DNA of 64,000 bases from Apodospora peruviana (taxonomy: Eukaryota; Ascomycota; Sordariomycetes; Sordariales; Lasiosphaeriaceae): positions 1,054,001 to 1,118,000 of the forward strand of contig JAUEDM010000005.1 in assembly GCA_033439685.1 (NCBI GenBank), written 5' to 3'. The notes under the pieces were generated by a model. It worked only from the letters and a program-made list of their open reading frames with translations. It did not search any database and was not told where the DNA came from. Numbering within the stretch: the stretch's first letter is position 1; every line of letters starts with the position of its first letter. Below are positions 34,172-46,824 of this stretch, piece by piece. The position numbers and the translations under genes were made by a program.

Positions 34172-36490
34172 ATGATGTCTTCTTCCTGGAATGCTTTGTT
34201 TGCATATTTCGGTCTTGTACTTGCCTTCTCAGATCCTAGTTTAGCCCAAACATGTTGGAGAAACTCGACCTGTAGCTCGATCACAAAGACAGCCTTCCCG
34301 GGCCGCTGGGACAAGTACATCTATGCGCCATCGTCACGAACCGTGGCACCAAAATCGGTGCTTTCGTTAGCTACCGGTCAGAATATATCGTCATATCCCG
34401 GGACTAATCTCACACTAGCAACGAATGGCTCCGCTCTGGTCTTCGATTTCGGTCTCGAGGTGGGCGGTATCGTTACCATCAAATACACCGTCGCCGGCAC
34501 GGGGAAAGGAGCCGTGGGGCTGGCTTTCACAGAAGCCAAGAACTGGATAGGAGAGTGGTCCGACTCGTCCAACGGAGCATTCAGGGGCCCAGACGGCGCG
34601 CTGTACTCCAACTTCTCCGGTCCAGGGGCAAATGTGACCTACACAATGCCGGATGCCAAGATCCGCGGCGGGTTTCGGTATCTGACCTTGTTTCTGCTTG
34701 CGCCGAATGCCTCGGTGCAGATAGCTGATGTGTCACTCGAGATCGGCTTCCAGCCGACGTGGTCGAACTTGCGAGCGTATCAAGGGTATTTCTACTGCAA
34801 CGACGACGTGCTCAATAAGATCTGGTATGCCGGTGCCTATACCCTGCAGACGAACGCGGTACCGCCGAGCACGGGGCGCAAGGCTGGCCCGATGTCTACG
34901 TCTGGCTGGATGAATGACGGATACCTTGGCCCGGGGAATACGATTATTGTTGATGGAGCCAAGCGGGACCGCGCCGTGTGGCCTGGAGATATGGGAGTTG
35001 CGGTGCCGTCAACATTTGTCAGCGTCGGCGATCTTGAGTGAGAAGCTAATCAACTTTCATATCACTGAATAGTGTTCCACTGACACCGTCCAGGAGCGTC
35101 AAGAACGCACTACAGGTTATATACGACTACCAAAACACAGATGGGTCGTTCCCAGAGGCAGGTCCGCCGTTACTACAACAAGGAAGCGATACCTACCACA
35201 TGTATTATTAACCCCTTTTGTTACAACTGTTTACACTACTTTCCCCAACAGTATCACTTACACTCCGGAAACAGGTGGACAATGATAGGAACCTACAACT
35301 ACCTCCTCTACACAAACGACACCGCCTTCCTCCGCAAAAACTGGTCAAGTTACCTCCGCGCAATGACCTACATCTACGCCAAAGTCCGCTCCCCGTTAGG
35401 TCTGCTCAACGTAACCGGCACCCGTGACTGGGCGCGCTGGCAGACATTTGGACTGATGTCCCACGCGCAAATGATTCTCTATCGGACCCTCACGACAGGC
35501 GCCGAGCTTGCCGTCTGGGCATCCGAGGCCTTCCTTCCTTCCTCCTCCCCATCATCATCCTCCTCCCCAAACTTAACAACCCTCTTCCTGTCCCGCGCAT
35601 CCATGCTCCAAAACGCGACCCTAACGCACTGTTATTCTCCCTCCGGCAACGCCTTCAAAGACAATACCTCTTCTCCCATATTCCCCCAAGACGCAAACAG
35701 CCTATCCCTAGCATTCTCCCTCATCCCCCCCTTCTCTGTCCTCGGTAAAAAAATCAGCACATCCCTCCTGCGGAATTGGACCCCCATCGGCCCCGCCTCG
35801 CCAGAATTACCAGGTCAAATCTCCCCCTTTATATCATCATTCGAGATCCTCGCCCACCTACAAGCCGGCTACTCATCCCGTTCCCTCAAACTCATCCGTT
35901 CCTCTTGGGGTTGGTACCTGTCCCACCCAAACGGGACGGGTGGCTCCACCGTAATTGAGGGCTACCTCGTCAACGGCTCGTTTGCCTACCGACACAACAG
36001 GGGCTACGCCGACACTTCCTACGTCTCTCACGCTCATGGGTGGTCGTCCGGTCCGACTTCCGCTTTGACAGAATACGTCCTCGGCCTTCGGATCACTGAA
36101 CGACTCGGAAAGAAATGGTTGTTCGCGCCGCAGATGGGCGACTTGACGCAAGCAGAGGGCGGGTTCTGGGTCAACGGAACCGGAGGCTTTAAAGCTGCTT
36201 GGGTCAAGTACACGAATAAGCCAGCGAAAGGAGATTACGGGGACGGATACAGAGTCGAGTTGGATACGCCCGAGGGGACAAGAGGGGAAATCAGGCTGCC
36301 TGTCTTGAAAAATGGGGAGATGCCAGAAATAAAACTTGATGGGAAACTGCTTGACGAAATTGTTGATTTGTCGTGGTATTATCGACGTGACAATACTGGT
36401 AGAGTTGGTGATGAGGAGGATCTGGACCTGGTCGATCTTGTTGGCGGTGTTGAGGGAGGGAAGCATACCATTTATGTCAACGCGAAGTGA
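34172..36490 (+). CDS. Secreted alpha-L-rhamnosidase-like glycoside hydrolase (GH78 type)
   Basis: This is a predicted extracellular enzyme of the bacterial-type alpha-L-rhamnosidase six-hairpin family, which releases terminal rhamnose from plant glycosides, pectin or exopolysaccharides. Exons 34172-35037, 35094-35201 and 35275-36490 give 729 aa. An in-frame alternative acceptor at 35073 would add 7 residues. The N-terminal hydrophobic segment (about residues 6-24, ending SLAQ) is a signal peptide. A beta-sandwich region precedes the (alpha/alpha)6 part, recognisable from YFYCNDDVLNKIWYAGAYTL, GPGNTIIVDGAKRDRAVWPGDM, then SDTY and H-M-W-TMIGTYNYLLYTND after the introns, and GTRDWARWQTFG. The acidic residues in DGAKRDRAVWPGD and GTRDW are likely active-site candidates. 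Many N-x-S/T sequons suit a secreted protein. Its substrate cannot be told from sequence. Confidence 0.87.
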
Positions 36491-36799
36491 AAGTTGGCTT
36501 TGGTTATATGTATTTCTGTGTCTTGTGTATGTAATGACAATAATCTCTTTCTTTCGCTGCTCTCTTATCTAATCTACTCTCCGTAGGTATAACCTCCAAA
36601 AAAAAAAACAACCCGCTACACAATACTACCTACCCACGCTATTGACATGACACAGTCATTCTGCATCTTCCAAGTACCTGAAAAGTAACCTCCAAGCATC
36701 CAACCAGCAAAGAAGAATGAGGTAGACATGGTCCAAACATTCAAGTACAAAGTTGTTGACCTCGGGATGGTGAAGAACCAATACCGAGAACCGGAACAA
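36491..36799. other. Convergent intergenic region, GH78 and amidase genes
   Basis: About 310 bp holding both 3' UTRs, with an A-run (about 12 A) at 36597-36609. No gene. Confidence 0.5.
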
Positions 36800-38826
36800 C
36801 TAGTCCTGCCTGCCCGCCGCCGCCGCAGCAACCGCAACATTGTTGTCCCTTTTCCCAGAAACTGTTTCTTCAACCACATCCACCCAGTTCGGCGGCCTCC
36901 TCCTCTCCTGCGCGCCAACCTCCTCCGCGACACCCCCAAACTGCAACAGCTCCTCCTCGGAACACCACTCCCCGGTGGCCATCAACCCCACAGGCACGTC
37001 CCCGCTGCCCTTGACAGCAGGCACAAAGCCCATGGGCACCGAAATGCTCGGCAGTCCGCAAAAGTTCGCCAGCCATACGAACTCCATGCTCTCCAGCGTG
37101 CGGTCTCCATCATTCACCCCATACTTCAGTTCTGCCTTCTCATCACGTATCGGCAAGCCTTCGCACGCGGTGGTGGGCGTGACGATCAGCATGCCGGGGT
37201 ACTGTTTCCACAGCCAGGCGAGGTGCTGCATCAGCGCCCTGCGCAGCTTCTGCGCCAGCAAGTAATCCGTCACGGGCGTCACCCGACCGATGGCGAGCAG
37301 GATCCTGTTGGCGGCTGTCAGGTTCTTGGTGTCTGGGAGCAAGGTCGCCGCGTCCGCGAGCACAGTCATGGCGTGCGCGATCTGCCCTTCGGCCAAAAAC
37401 GGGATCTTGATATCCACAACCTCGTAATCCTGATCGATGAACAATCGCTGAACCATCTGCTCAAAGAGCGTCTGAATTCCAGGCGTGGCTCTCCGTACCC
37501 AAGCCCTCGGGATACCAAGCACCTTAGGCGCGTTCGGTTTCGCTATCAAGCGCAGCGGGGGCAGCCTCGGGAACTGCGACGTCGGGTGCGGCTCGCTAAT
37601 CACCTGGAACACGGCAGCAAGACTCTTAACGTCCGCCGCGAGCGGGCCAAGACACGCGCAGGTGATGCAGTGGTTCTGCCCCGGCTTGAACGACAGCCGG
37701 CCGTGCGTGGGCTTGAGGCCAAACACGCCGCACAGGCTGGCGGGGATGCGGATACTGCCGCCGCCGTCGCTCCCCAAACCAATGGGGATCAGACCCGATG
37801 CCACGCAGTAGCCTGTGCCTGACGAGCTGCCGCCCGTGTAATACTTGGAGTTGTGCGGGTTGCGCGGCGTGCCGTGGACGGGGTTGTTGCCCGTCGTGTC
37901 GAGACCGAACTCGTGCATCGACAGCTTTCCCAGTATCACGGCGCCCGCGGCTTCCAGCTTGCGCACGCACCACGTCGTGTTGCAGTCGTCTTCGCGGATG
38001 GTGCCCGTGTACGTGTTTTTGGATCCTAGAGAGGTGCTGTACCCGTCGATGTCATACTCATCCTTCACGGCCGTGGGGACGCCGTCGAGCGGACCGAGGG
38101 AGCCTTTTTCTTTGTACCTTTGGGTCGAGGCCCTCGCGGCCGCGAGAACCTTTTCGACCTTGGTCTCGAAGAAGGCCTCGGAATGCGCCGTTGGGTTCTG
38201 CACGTCGCGGCGTATTAAAGGGAGAAGTGTCTCGGCCACTTCCAGCGGCGTGAGCGCTCCAGAGAGAAATAGCTCGCGATAGTCTTGGACGGAGTAGTAT
38301 TTCGTCTCGGGATACTTTGGTTTGGTCGTGTCCGGGTCTGACTTGATCTCTACTATTTCGTTGTCATCATCTTGCGGTGATGCCGAAGCACCGTTAGTGT
38401 CGTCGTTGGTCGATCCGTCCGGTTCTTCCGGCAAAGGGAGTATTTGCGGCTCAAATAACGGCTCGTAGTCCTCGATATGGGGGATGATCTTGCGCAGAGA
38501 CCCGAAGCCTGCATTGTGCCATATTTTTTCCCGGATGAAGCGGAACCGTTCCATCCTATGGCAATCAGCATTTTTGAACGATGTGAGGCTCTTAGGTATA
38601 TCAGCTTACAAAAATGCTGCCGCAATGAGCAATATACCCCGGAGCGGCGGGTTGGACTTGCGATCCACGACGTACGGAACATCCGGACTAGAACATCCAG
38701 GTTAGCACCACCATCAAATCAGAGATCAAGACGTCGGATGAGATGGGAAATGGGTGATGTGATTACTCGCCCTTCTAGAGGCTCGATGCGATTCAGCAGC
38801 TTCCGAGCTGGTGACACCGACCCCAT
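36800..38826 (-). CDS. Amidase-signature family hydrolase
   Basis: This enzyme of the amidase-signature superfamily (Ser-cisSer-Lys triad) hydrolyses amides; the substrate is unknown. Exons 38826-38771, 38687-38610 and 38555-36800 give 629 aa. The core contains VPTAVKDEYDIDG (catalytic Lys near 209), the signature TGGSSSGTGYCVASGLIP (cis-Ser near 288) and LGSDGGGSIRIPASLCG (nucleophile Ser near 312), then FGLKPTHGRLS. The N-terminal exons encode MGSVSPARKLLNRIEPLEG, then PDVPYVVDRKSNPPLRG and a hydrophobic ILLIAAAFL. That last segment may be a membrane-anchoring helix as in FAAH-like amidases, though it is short. The join between exons 1 and 2 keeps frame only if intron 1 uses a GC donor (GCGAGT) with TAG as acceptor. 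The nearby GTAATC site breaks frame. The C-terminus is Ala-rich with no obvious targeting signal. Confidence 0.87.
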
Positions 38827-40440
38827 GGTGGGCTGTCGTTTATCTCTGTTTTGATAGAGCTATTCCGGGAGCGTAAGAAGTTTCGGCGGTGGGGGAAAGC
38901 CAGAATGAAAGAATGAAAGAAAGTGAGGGTTGGGGCTGTCGCGCAGATAAGACTGTCTTTGTTCCTCGGAAGAAAAGAAAAGAGGAACGGAAGACGCGGC
39001 GGATATGAATCCATTCTCAGTCAGTCCATTCCCAATGACTCCAGAGCTGGCCAGGGGGGAAGCAACGAGCGACAGGTCTCTGCTACCCTTGCATCACTAT
39101 CAGTGCATCATCCGAGGCAACTTCTTCTTCGGGCTTCCGGGGTCTGCGACAAGCAGCTGCCCTGGCCAACCTTTCCCTGTTTTGCTGCCCAAGACAACAT
39201 CTGTGCAGCCATCACTGGCCAGTTTGTTTTCTTCTGCTACGTACCTTAGTGCCTGAAAAATAGGAAGGACTTAGATGCCCTGCCTGTTTTCTTCCGACGG
39301 GACAGTGCAAACTGACAGAAAGCTTAAAACACGGTCGCTTGCAGGGGTAGGTAAGGTACCTCGTACGGAGTAAGCACCCGACATGTCGAACTCTCGTTTA
39401 TTCAAGCGGTGTTCCACGGAATAGGTCTAGACTCTAGAGAGCGTAATATTGATCTCAGGAACCAAGAGAGGACGAGGTCGCCATCATTCATTCTTGTTGT
39501 CGGACGAAAACAGTCCTTCATTGTCAACTTCAGGTTGTCACGGTTGTCTTTCGGGTCAAAGAGACGGGATGACGGCATGCGTCAACACTTGCAGTGGGCT
39601 CGGGCAATGCGGGGCCGATTCTGGTCCCGGCGTCCCGCTGTGAGGACAGTGAGGTGAGGGTGGGGGCTTGTTTGGCGGGGTCGGGTGGTGATCAGGTGCT
39701 TCGGGGCTCTTATCTCCCGACTGATCCGACGGAACAACTGAAACAGTAGTGAAGAGAACAGAACCACATTCAAACATGATGCTGTCTGTTCGGTGTCAGT
39801 GTTGTCTTCCAAAGTTCTCACTGCCTAATTTGTTCCAGGCGAACGTCAAAGACAACTAACTCACTTGCCAGGCGCTCTCAAACTTCAAGCAAGGTGATAC
39901 CACGAATAGGTGCGGATAATTCACCCGAAAGAATCATATATCACGTCTCTCATAACTCATACTCACTAGTTCAAATACTAGACTTGTCAGGTTTCATCTC
40001 TCATACAAACACACACACTATCTAATGAGTTGACGCAGTTACCCTTCGGATCACCGCATTCATCAGAGCTTTCCCAGAGGCCAAGAGATGAAGTGAAGTG
40101 GGCCAATCCCAATACCCATACCTATGGCCCGTGCGGGACGCGCATTTAGCTCCTCTGGCTGCGCAAGACAGTGCTTTTTCTGCTGTGATTTGGGCCCTCC
40201 CGTCGTCGACTCATCCAAACACACTTTCACTCATGTTTTCTTTCCTTGCAACGATAATAAATATAAAAGCTATAAAAAGTCCCTTTGCTGTTCTCTTCGC
40301 TATCGCCTCCATGAAGCAACTCTTTTCTATATATTTATGCAGCGTTTCATCAGCGAGCAAAAATCGTTCTGAAAATACTTGACGAGATCAGCGGGTATTT
40401 TGGGCCTGAACAAGCGCAAAGGGAAACTCAGTGAGTCAAA
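38827..40440. other. Divergent promoter region, amidase and Smr genes
   Basis: About 1.6 kb between divergent genes. It carries GTAGGTAAGGTACCTCGTACGG-type motifs at 39346-39370 and scattered ORFs under 130 codons with no motifs. No RNA gene or repeat family was recognised. Confidence 0.5.
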
Positions 40441-41884
40441 ATGGGAACCGCGGTCCCCGGCAGCGCATGCCAGGACAACACAACAGAGGAGCTACTGAAG
40501 AAGTTGATTGTAAGTCTTTCTCTCATTTTTATTTTCGTCTGTTCCAGTAAAACGCTCATTTGCAACCCGATGTCGGATATCCCCCGTTGCGATATGGTTT
40601 GGAGGCCGAATGGAGCCGGCTCAGGGGCTCGCACTCACCCCCTTTTCCCGGACTGTTTACACCCTTGAGTTTCTAACACGAAATGGATAGAATGAGTTCG
40701 GCACGGTCTTGGACGAGACCCTCATAATCTCTCTTGCAAATGATTGGAACATCCAGACTCAGTACGACGAGCTCAGGAGCATCTTGCTAGGCCTGGCCGA
40801 GACCGCGGCAGCCGAGGAGGCGACCGGCTTTGACCCGTCAGGCCTCTCGGGCGAGAATGTCAGGACTCCTGACGAGATTGCCGCCAACTCTGAATCCTCC
40901 CCGACTACAGACAATACCACCGTCGTCTCGGACTCGGGCTACATGTCGGACCCCAACCAGCCAGCCAGCTTTTCCGACAACCAGGCGAACTTGACTGACG
41001 AGGACAAGATTGAGGGCCTCCGGCTCATTTTTGGTTTATCCTTCAAGGACCACACGCTGAAGCTCATCCTCAAGAAGGCAGGCGGCGATCTAGGACGCGC
41101 GTTTGACGAGCTCATCAACCGTCAGGCGCTCCTCGACGCCGGCGACCTGCCCAAGAGCGTCGACGGCTTTTATGTCTCCGACGGCGAAGGATACTTCCAG
41201 GGTAAAGGTAAGTCTGGTGGTGTCAAAGCCAAGAACGGCGGAGGCGGCAAGAAGAAACAGCTTGTTTCGCTTGACTATTCCGTCGTCTCGCCCATCGACG
41301 ATGATCTAGAGCTTGAGGGGGCTAAAGGACCCATCGTCTTATCGTCGACGACGAAGCGGCCTCTTCCTCAGACAGTGGGATCATCACGGACCACAAGTCC
41401 AGTAATGGGGTTCGGCAGCGGGAGCGGCAGCAACAGTAGCTCCAACCTGCGCGCGTCCGCCACCGCCCTCAGCAGCGGCAGAAAGGGCCCCTGGGGACGG
41501 CAAGGCGCGATAGTCTACACCGAGCGCGCGCGAGCAGAGGCCCAGACCTCCGCGGCTAATGCTTTGCGGATGGCCAACCAGGCCGTTGACGAACAGCTCC
41601 GCAAGAATCCGTTTCAGATCGACCTCCACGGCGTCACCGTGCTAGACGGCGTCAAGATCGCCAAGCAGCGCGTCTGGAACTGGTGGGATGGCCTGGACTC
41701 GGAATGGGGCACCCGCGAGGCCCAAGCGAAGCGGAATTCGTTTACTATCGTTACTGGTGTGGGACATCACAGCGCTAATGGCGTCTCGCGGCTGAGGCAG
41801 GCTGTTGGGGTTATGCTCAAGGGTGATGAGTGGAAGGTTGAGGCCGGGACGGGATTGTTTGTTGTTGTTGGGAGGGTTAAGTAG
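40441..41884 (+). CDS. Smr-domain protein with CUE-like segment
   Basis: Exons 40441-40509 and 40691-41884 give 420 aa; the 181-nt intron has a GTAAGT donor and a GATAG acceptor. A CUE/UBA-like three-helix segment is at about residues 123-170 (DEDKIEGLRLIFGLSFKDHT, KAGGDLGRAFDELIN). The C-terminal Smr domain starts at about 330 with the diagnostic IDLHGVTVLDGVKIA and continues to TIVTGVGHHSANGVSRLRQA and GLFVVVGRVK. Smr domains bind RNA or act as nucleases in ribosome-associated mRNA quality control, and yeast Cue2 combines CUE and Smr domains. GHHSANG occupies the place of the GxG(x)HS motif. The linker is Ser/Gly/Lys-rich. A role in no-go decay like Cue2 is inferred from architecture. The protein resembles general fungal Smr/DUF1771-type proteins equally well. 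Confidence 0.85.
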
Positions 41885-42884
41885 ATCATGATATTATCTG
41901 GGTTAGTGGTTAAGCTATATTGGGTGTATTGCTTTTGGATCTGGATGGACTTGGGTTTTTGGTTTTTGGGTTTCACTGGTATTTCTTCTCCGGAGTTTGG
42001 ACTATGGTTTCTGTCGATCGTTGGAAAGCGGGTATGGATATGGTGTTTGAGCCCGGGTCCTTCATGCGGCGAATATGTTTGGCAAGGAGAAATCGGCTGT
42101 GGGATTCTGCGATATATCCTGGGGGGCCGAGATAGAGGGCGGAAGATACCTTACATACTCAATATCCTTGATGCTTGATAGATAATAGATACTATGGGGA
42201 GACGGCACACAGAAGGCTTTGCAAGATATTAGATGGTGGCGCATTCTATAGTTGAGCTGTTTTGGTAATAAGAAGCCTAAGCCCAGACTTTCAATCCACA
42301 GTCGGAGCTGTGATTAAAGACTCAAACAGCCGTTGAAACTGACTTGAAAAGCGATCTTAACTCAAGACTATTACACCTGCAATATTTATTTATAGGCCTT
42401 ACATGTTTTCTGAAATTCAAATTTTAGGGCCTTTTTTTAACCGTGATTCGAGATGTATGTATTCCATCTTTTGTTGAGGTGTTGGATCATGTCAACGACA
42501 CCCCAAGTCCCCAACGTCCCGGCAGGCAGCTGCAGGGCGGTTTCGCGTGACCTGCGGATACCGATCTCCAGGAACGGGCGCTCCTCCCCGGATTAAACGA
42601 CCAATCATAGGCAGTTGCGATGTCTTGTGACGGGCACAAATGCAATGACGCACGACCAACGCACGGGGTTGGGCGATCCAAGTAGCAATCCGTGGTCCGT
42701 CCCTACTCTGAGGCAAGAGTCTCCTCCGTCAACATCATCCCAAACCAACCCGGCCAAGCCATCAACAACAACAACCATCCTTTCCAGCATCGCAATAACG
42801 ACATTATCGGCCATCGTGAATACTACATCGCTATTTGCACTGTTTCTCTCATTCCAAGGCCGCTGAGCGGCGTTATCTGCAGAG
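41885..42884. other. Intergenic region upstream of NPC1
   Basis: One kilobase holding the 3' UTR of the Smr gene (T/G-rich at 41900-42010), AT-rich sequence at 42350-42440 and the NPC1 leader. The leader has an ATG-initiated ORF (42692, frame overlapping NPC1) that looks like a chance upstream ORF. No other gene. Confidence 0.5.
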
Positions 42885-45800
42885 ATGGCGAAGCTGTCGC
42901 AGCTCATCATGGCCGGCGGAGTGCTGCTCCTGGCTGGTCTGGGAGCCACAACCGCTGTGCCATACACACCAAAGCACGAAGCTGGGAGGTGCGCGATTCG
43001 CGGTCACTGCGGACCCTTAGGGAGATGGGGTTCGGATGTGCCCTGCGTCGACAATGGTCCGGCCGAGGAACCCGATGACGAGGTCCGCAAGCAGCTGGTA
43101 GACTTGTGTGGCCCCAAATGGAGTTCGGGGCCGGTTTGCTGTCTGCAAGAACAGGTGTGTGATGAATCAACCATCTCCATCAAACAGTATGGGAGAATTC
43201 CTGCTAACTCGCTTGAAGATCGAGACCCTCAAAGACTCGCTCGCAACGGCCAACCAGATAATATCATCATGCCCGGCATGCAAAGACAACTTCTACAACA
43301 TGTTCTGCACCTTCACCTGCTCTCCGGACCAGTCGCTGTTTGTCAACGTAACGGAAACCCAGGAGAAGAATGGCAAGATACAGGTCATCGAGCTGGACCA
43401 GCTGATTTCAAAAGAATACGGTACAGGCTTTTACGATAGCTGCAAGGATGTCAAGTTTGGCCCTACGAACTCCAGGGCGATGAATCTGATCGGCGGAGGG
43501 GCCAAGAACTACACCCAGATGTTGAGCTTCCTGGGCCAAAAGCGAGCATTTGGTGGCTCCCCATTTCAGATCAACTTCCCGGTCGAGTACTCTGAGCCGA
43601 AAATGGAGCCGCGCCAGATGACACCGAAGAAGTGCAACGACGAAGACCCGAACTTCCGCTGTGCCTGCGTTGATTGCCCAGCAGTATGTCCGGAACTCCC
43701 GGCGGTCGAGAAGGTCGGGTCTTGCCACGTTGGTGCGCTACCATGCCTGTCGTTTGCCTCTATTTTTACCTACAGCGTTTTGTTATTCTCCTTTTTGGTA
43801 GTGGTCGTAGGCCACGTTGCCTGGAGAAGACATGCCAAACGCCGGAGCGAAAGGCTTCGGTTGCTCACTGATGCTGCCCCAAGCGACGACGAGGACGAGG
43901 GAGATCTTACGCAGAATGGTGCCATGTTCGACCGCCCCCAAAAGACATACAAAATCAACACCTGGTGCGACATTGCGTTCAGCCGGCTTGGGCATGTTGC
44001 TGCGCGGTTCCCGGCTATCACTATCGTCACAAGCGTTCTCGTGGTCGCTGTTCTTAGCGCCGGATGGTTTCACTTTGAGATCGAGCAGGACCCGGCCCGT
44101 CTATGGGTTAGCCCAACTTCGGCAGCTGCGGAGGAGAAGGCATTCTTTGATTCCAACTTTGGACCATTCTATCGGGCCGAGAAGATCTTCTTGGTGAACG
44201 ATACCAACCCCACAGGCCCGGGCCCTGTCCTGAGCTATGCTACCCTCCTTTGGTGGATGGATGTCGAAAAGAGTGTCCGCGACCTCAAGGGCGAGAAGTG
44301 GGGCACCGTTCTGAAGGATATCTGCTTCAAACCAACTGGGACCGCCTGCGTTGTTCAGTCGGTCGCAGGTTACTTCGAGGATGACCCGAATAAAGTCAAA
44401 CCGGAGGGCTGGAAGACAAAGTTGCGCGAGTGCACCGATTCGCCAGTCAACTGTCGTCCGGAATACGGACAGCCGCTTGATCCAGATATGATTCTTGGAA
44501 ATTATTCCGCTGGGAATCCTGAAGATGCCACTGCCATTACAGTCACTTGGGTCATCAACAACTCCCCTGAGGATAACCAGGACTTAGATCGTGCCAAGGA
44601 CTGGGAAAAGGCCCTTAAGAATCGGCTATTCGAAGCGCAAATCGAGGCAGAAGAACGCGGTCTCAGACTGTCTTTCTCCACTGAAATCAGTCTCGAACAA
44701 GAACTCAACAAGTCAACGAATACAGACGCGAAGATCATCGTCATCAGTTATATCATCATGTTCCTATACGCCTCGATCGCTCTCGGCTCGACCACGCTGT
44801 CCCTCAAAGACTTTATTCGAAATCCGGCTATTTCCTTGGTTGAGTCCAAGTTCACCTTGGGCGTTGTTGGCATCTTGATTGTCCTGATGTCCATCGGCGC
44901 TTCTATCGGTCTCTTTTCCTGGGCGGGTCTCAGGGCGACACTCATTATTGTCGATGTCATTCCGTTCATTGTCCTCGCTGTTGGTGTCGACAACATCTTC
45001 TTGATCGTCCACGAGTTTGAGCGTGTGAACATCAGCCACCCAGATGAGGTGGTGGAAGTTCGCATCTCCAAGGCACTTGGACGTATGGGCCCTTCAATCC
45101 TCTTTTCGGCCATCACAGAGACCATCTCTTTTGCACTGGGAGCCTTTGTCGGCATGCCCGCTGTTAGGAATTTTGCCATCTACGCTGCTGGCGCTGTCTT
45201 CATGAACGCAATCCTTCAGGTGACCATGTTCATCTCGGTCCTAACACTCAACCAGATCAGAGTCGAAGACGCCCGAGCAGACTGCTTCCCTTGCGTCCAG
45301 GTCAAGTCGGCTCGAATTCACCTCAGTGCCAACGGAGAAAGTCAAGGCGCCCGACACTATGAAGCGCCCGAGGAAAGCTTGCTTCAACAATTCATCCGTA
45401 AGAGTTACGCGCCGAGGCTACTTGGGAAGAAAGTCAAGGCTGCCGTTGTCGTGATTTTCCTTGGACTGTTCGCAGCAGGCATTGCTCTAATCCCCGAGGT
45501 CGAGCTCGGGCTAGATCAGCGAGTCGCGATTCCGGACGATTCATACCTGATTCCATACTTCAACGATCTGTACGACTACTTTGAGGCTGGCCCGCCTGTC
45601 TATTTTGTCACTCGGGGATTCAATGGCACCGAGAGAAAACACCAACAACAAATCTGCGCTCGCTATACCACCTGCCAGCAGATGTCGCTGACCAACGTCT
45701 TGGAACAAGAGAGAAAGCGTTCCGACGTGTCGTACATTTCATCCCCCACTGCCAGTTGGATCGACGATTTTTTCCAGTGGCTCAACCCAGAGAACACTGA

Positions 45801-46782
45801 GTGCTGCGTTGACAAGGGAAAGCCGTGCTTTGAGGGACGAGACCCATCGTGGAATATCACGTTATCTGGCATGCCAGAAGGGGCCGAGTTTGTCCAGTAT
45901 GTAAACAAGTTCCTCAGCTCACCCACGGATGATGCGTGTCCTCTGGGCGGGCAAGCAACCTACGGTTCCGCTGTTGTGATTGACTCGGAAAAGACGACGA
46001 TTCCTGCAAGCCATTTCCGCACATCGCACACGCCGCTTCGCAGCCAAGACGACTTTATTAATGCATACGCCTCGGCCCGCCGGATTGCCAACGATGTCAG
46101 CGCACAGACTGGACTACAAGTGTTCCCTTACAGCATCTTTTACATCTTCTTTGACCAGTACGCGACCATTGTTCCGCTTACGGCTGCACTCCTGGGCTCT
46201 GCTGTCGGAATCATCTTTGTTGTGTCTGCCATCTTGCTCGGCTCGCTGCTCACGGCCGCTGTCGTCTCGCTGACTGTCATCATGGCCATTGTGGACATCA
46301 TCGGCGCCATGGCAGTCATGGGCGTGTCATTGAACGCGGTCTCGCTGGTCAATCTGATTATCTGCGTGGGTATCGCCGTTGAATTCTGCGCACACATTGC
46401 GAGAGCGTTCATGTTCCCCTCGCGGACATTCATGGAACGGGCCAAGAACCGGTTCCGTGGCAAGGATGCTAGGACCTGGACGGCGCTTGCCAATGTGGGT
46501 GGGAGTGTGTTCTCGGGCATCACCGTCACCAAGCTGCTGGGCGTGTTCGTCTTGGCGTTCACGAAGAGCAAGATTTTTGAGATTTACTACTTCAGGGTGT
46601 GGCTGGCGCTGGTGATATTCGCGGCCACGCATGCCTTGATCTTTTTGCCGGTGGCGCTTTCGCTGTTGGGCGGCGAGGGGTACATCGATCCCGAGAGTGA
46701 CGGCGGGCTGGAGGAGGATCTCGCCACTCGTAGGTACAGGGCGCTGATGCCGGACGATTCGGATTCCGAGGACGAGTTCTAG
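42885..46782 (+). CDS. NCR1: Niemann-Pick C1 sterol transporter (Ncr1 orthologue)
   Basis: This vacuolar or late-endosomal membrane protein moves sterol from the lumen into the membrane with NPC2. Exons 42885-43154 and 43219-46782 give 1277 aa, the usual fungal length. The N-terminal hydrophobic stretch (residues about 8-24) is a signal peptide. The Cys-rich luminal sterol-binding domain follows (CAIRGHCG, CCLQEQ, SCPACKDNFYNMFCTFTCSP). A first TM near 220-240 comes after EKVGSCHVGALPC. The sterol-sensing domain is at about 590-770 (IALGSTTLSLKDF, VDVIPFIVLAVGVDNIFLIV). A second luminal domain holds CCVDKGKPCF. The final RND-type TM bundle runs to about 1235 (IICVGIAVEFCAHIARAF), and the tail ends DDSDSEDEF, which is acidic. 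The single intron has a GTGTGT donor and a TGCTAAC branch point. Confidence 0.97.
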
Positions 46783-46824
46783 GCGGGCGGCTCTAGATCC
46801 GCCTCCCTGCGGCCGTTCATACAG

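Noticed and set aside
39960..39990. CTAGTTCAAATACTAG resembling a tRNA T-arm
   Set aside because: No acceptor, D or anticodon arms can be found around it.
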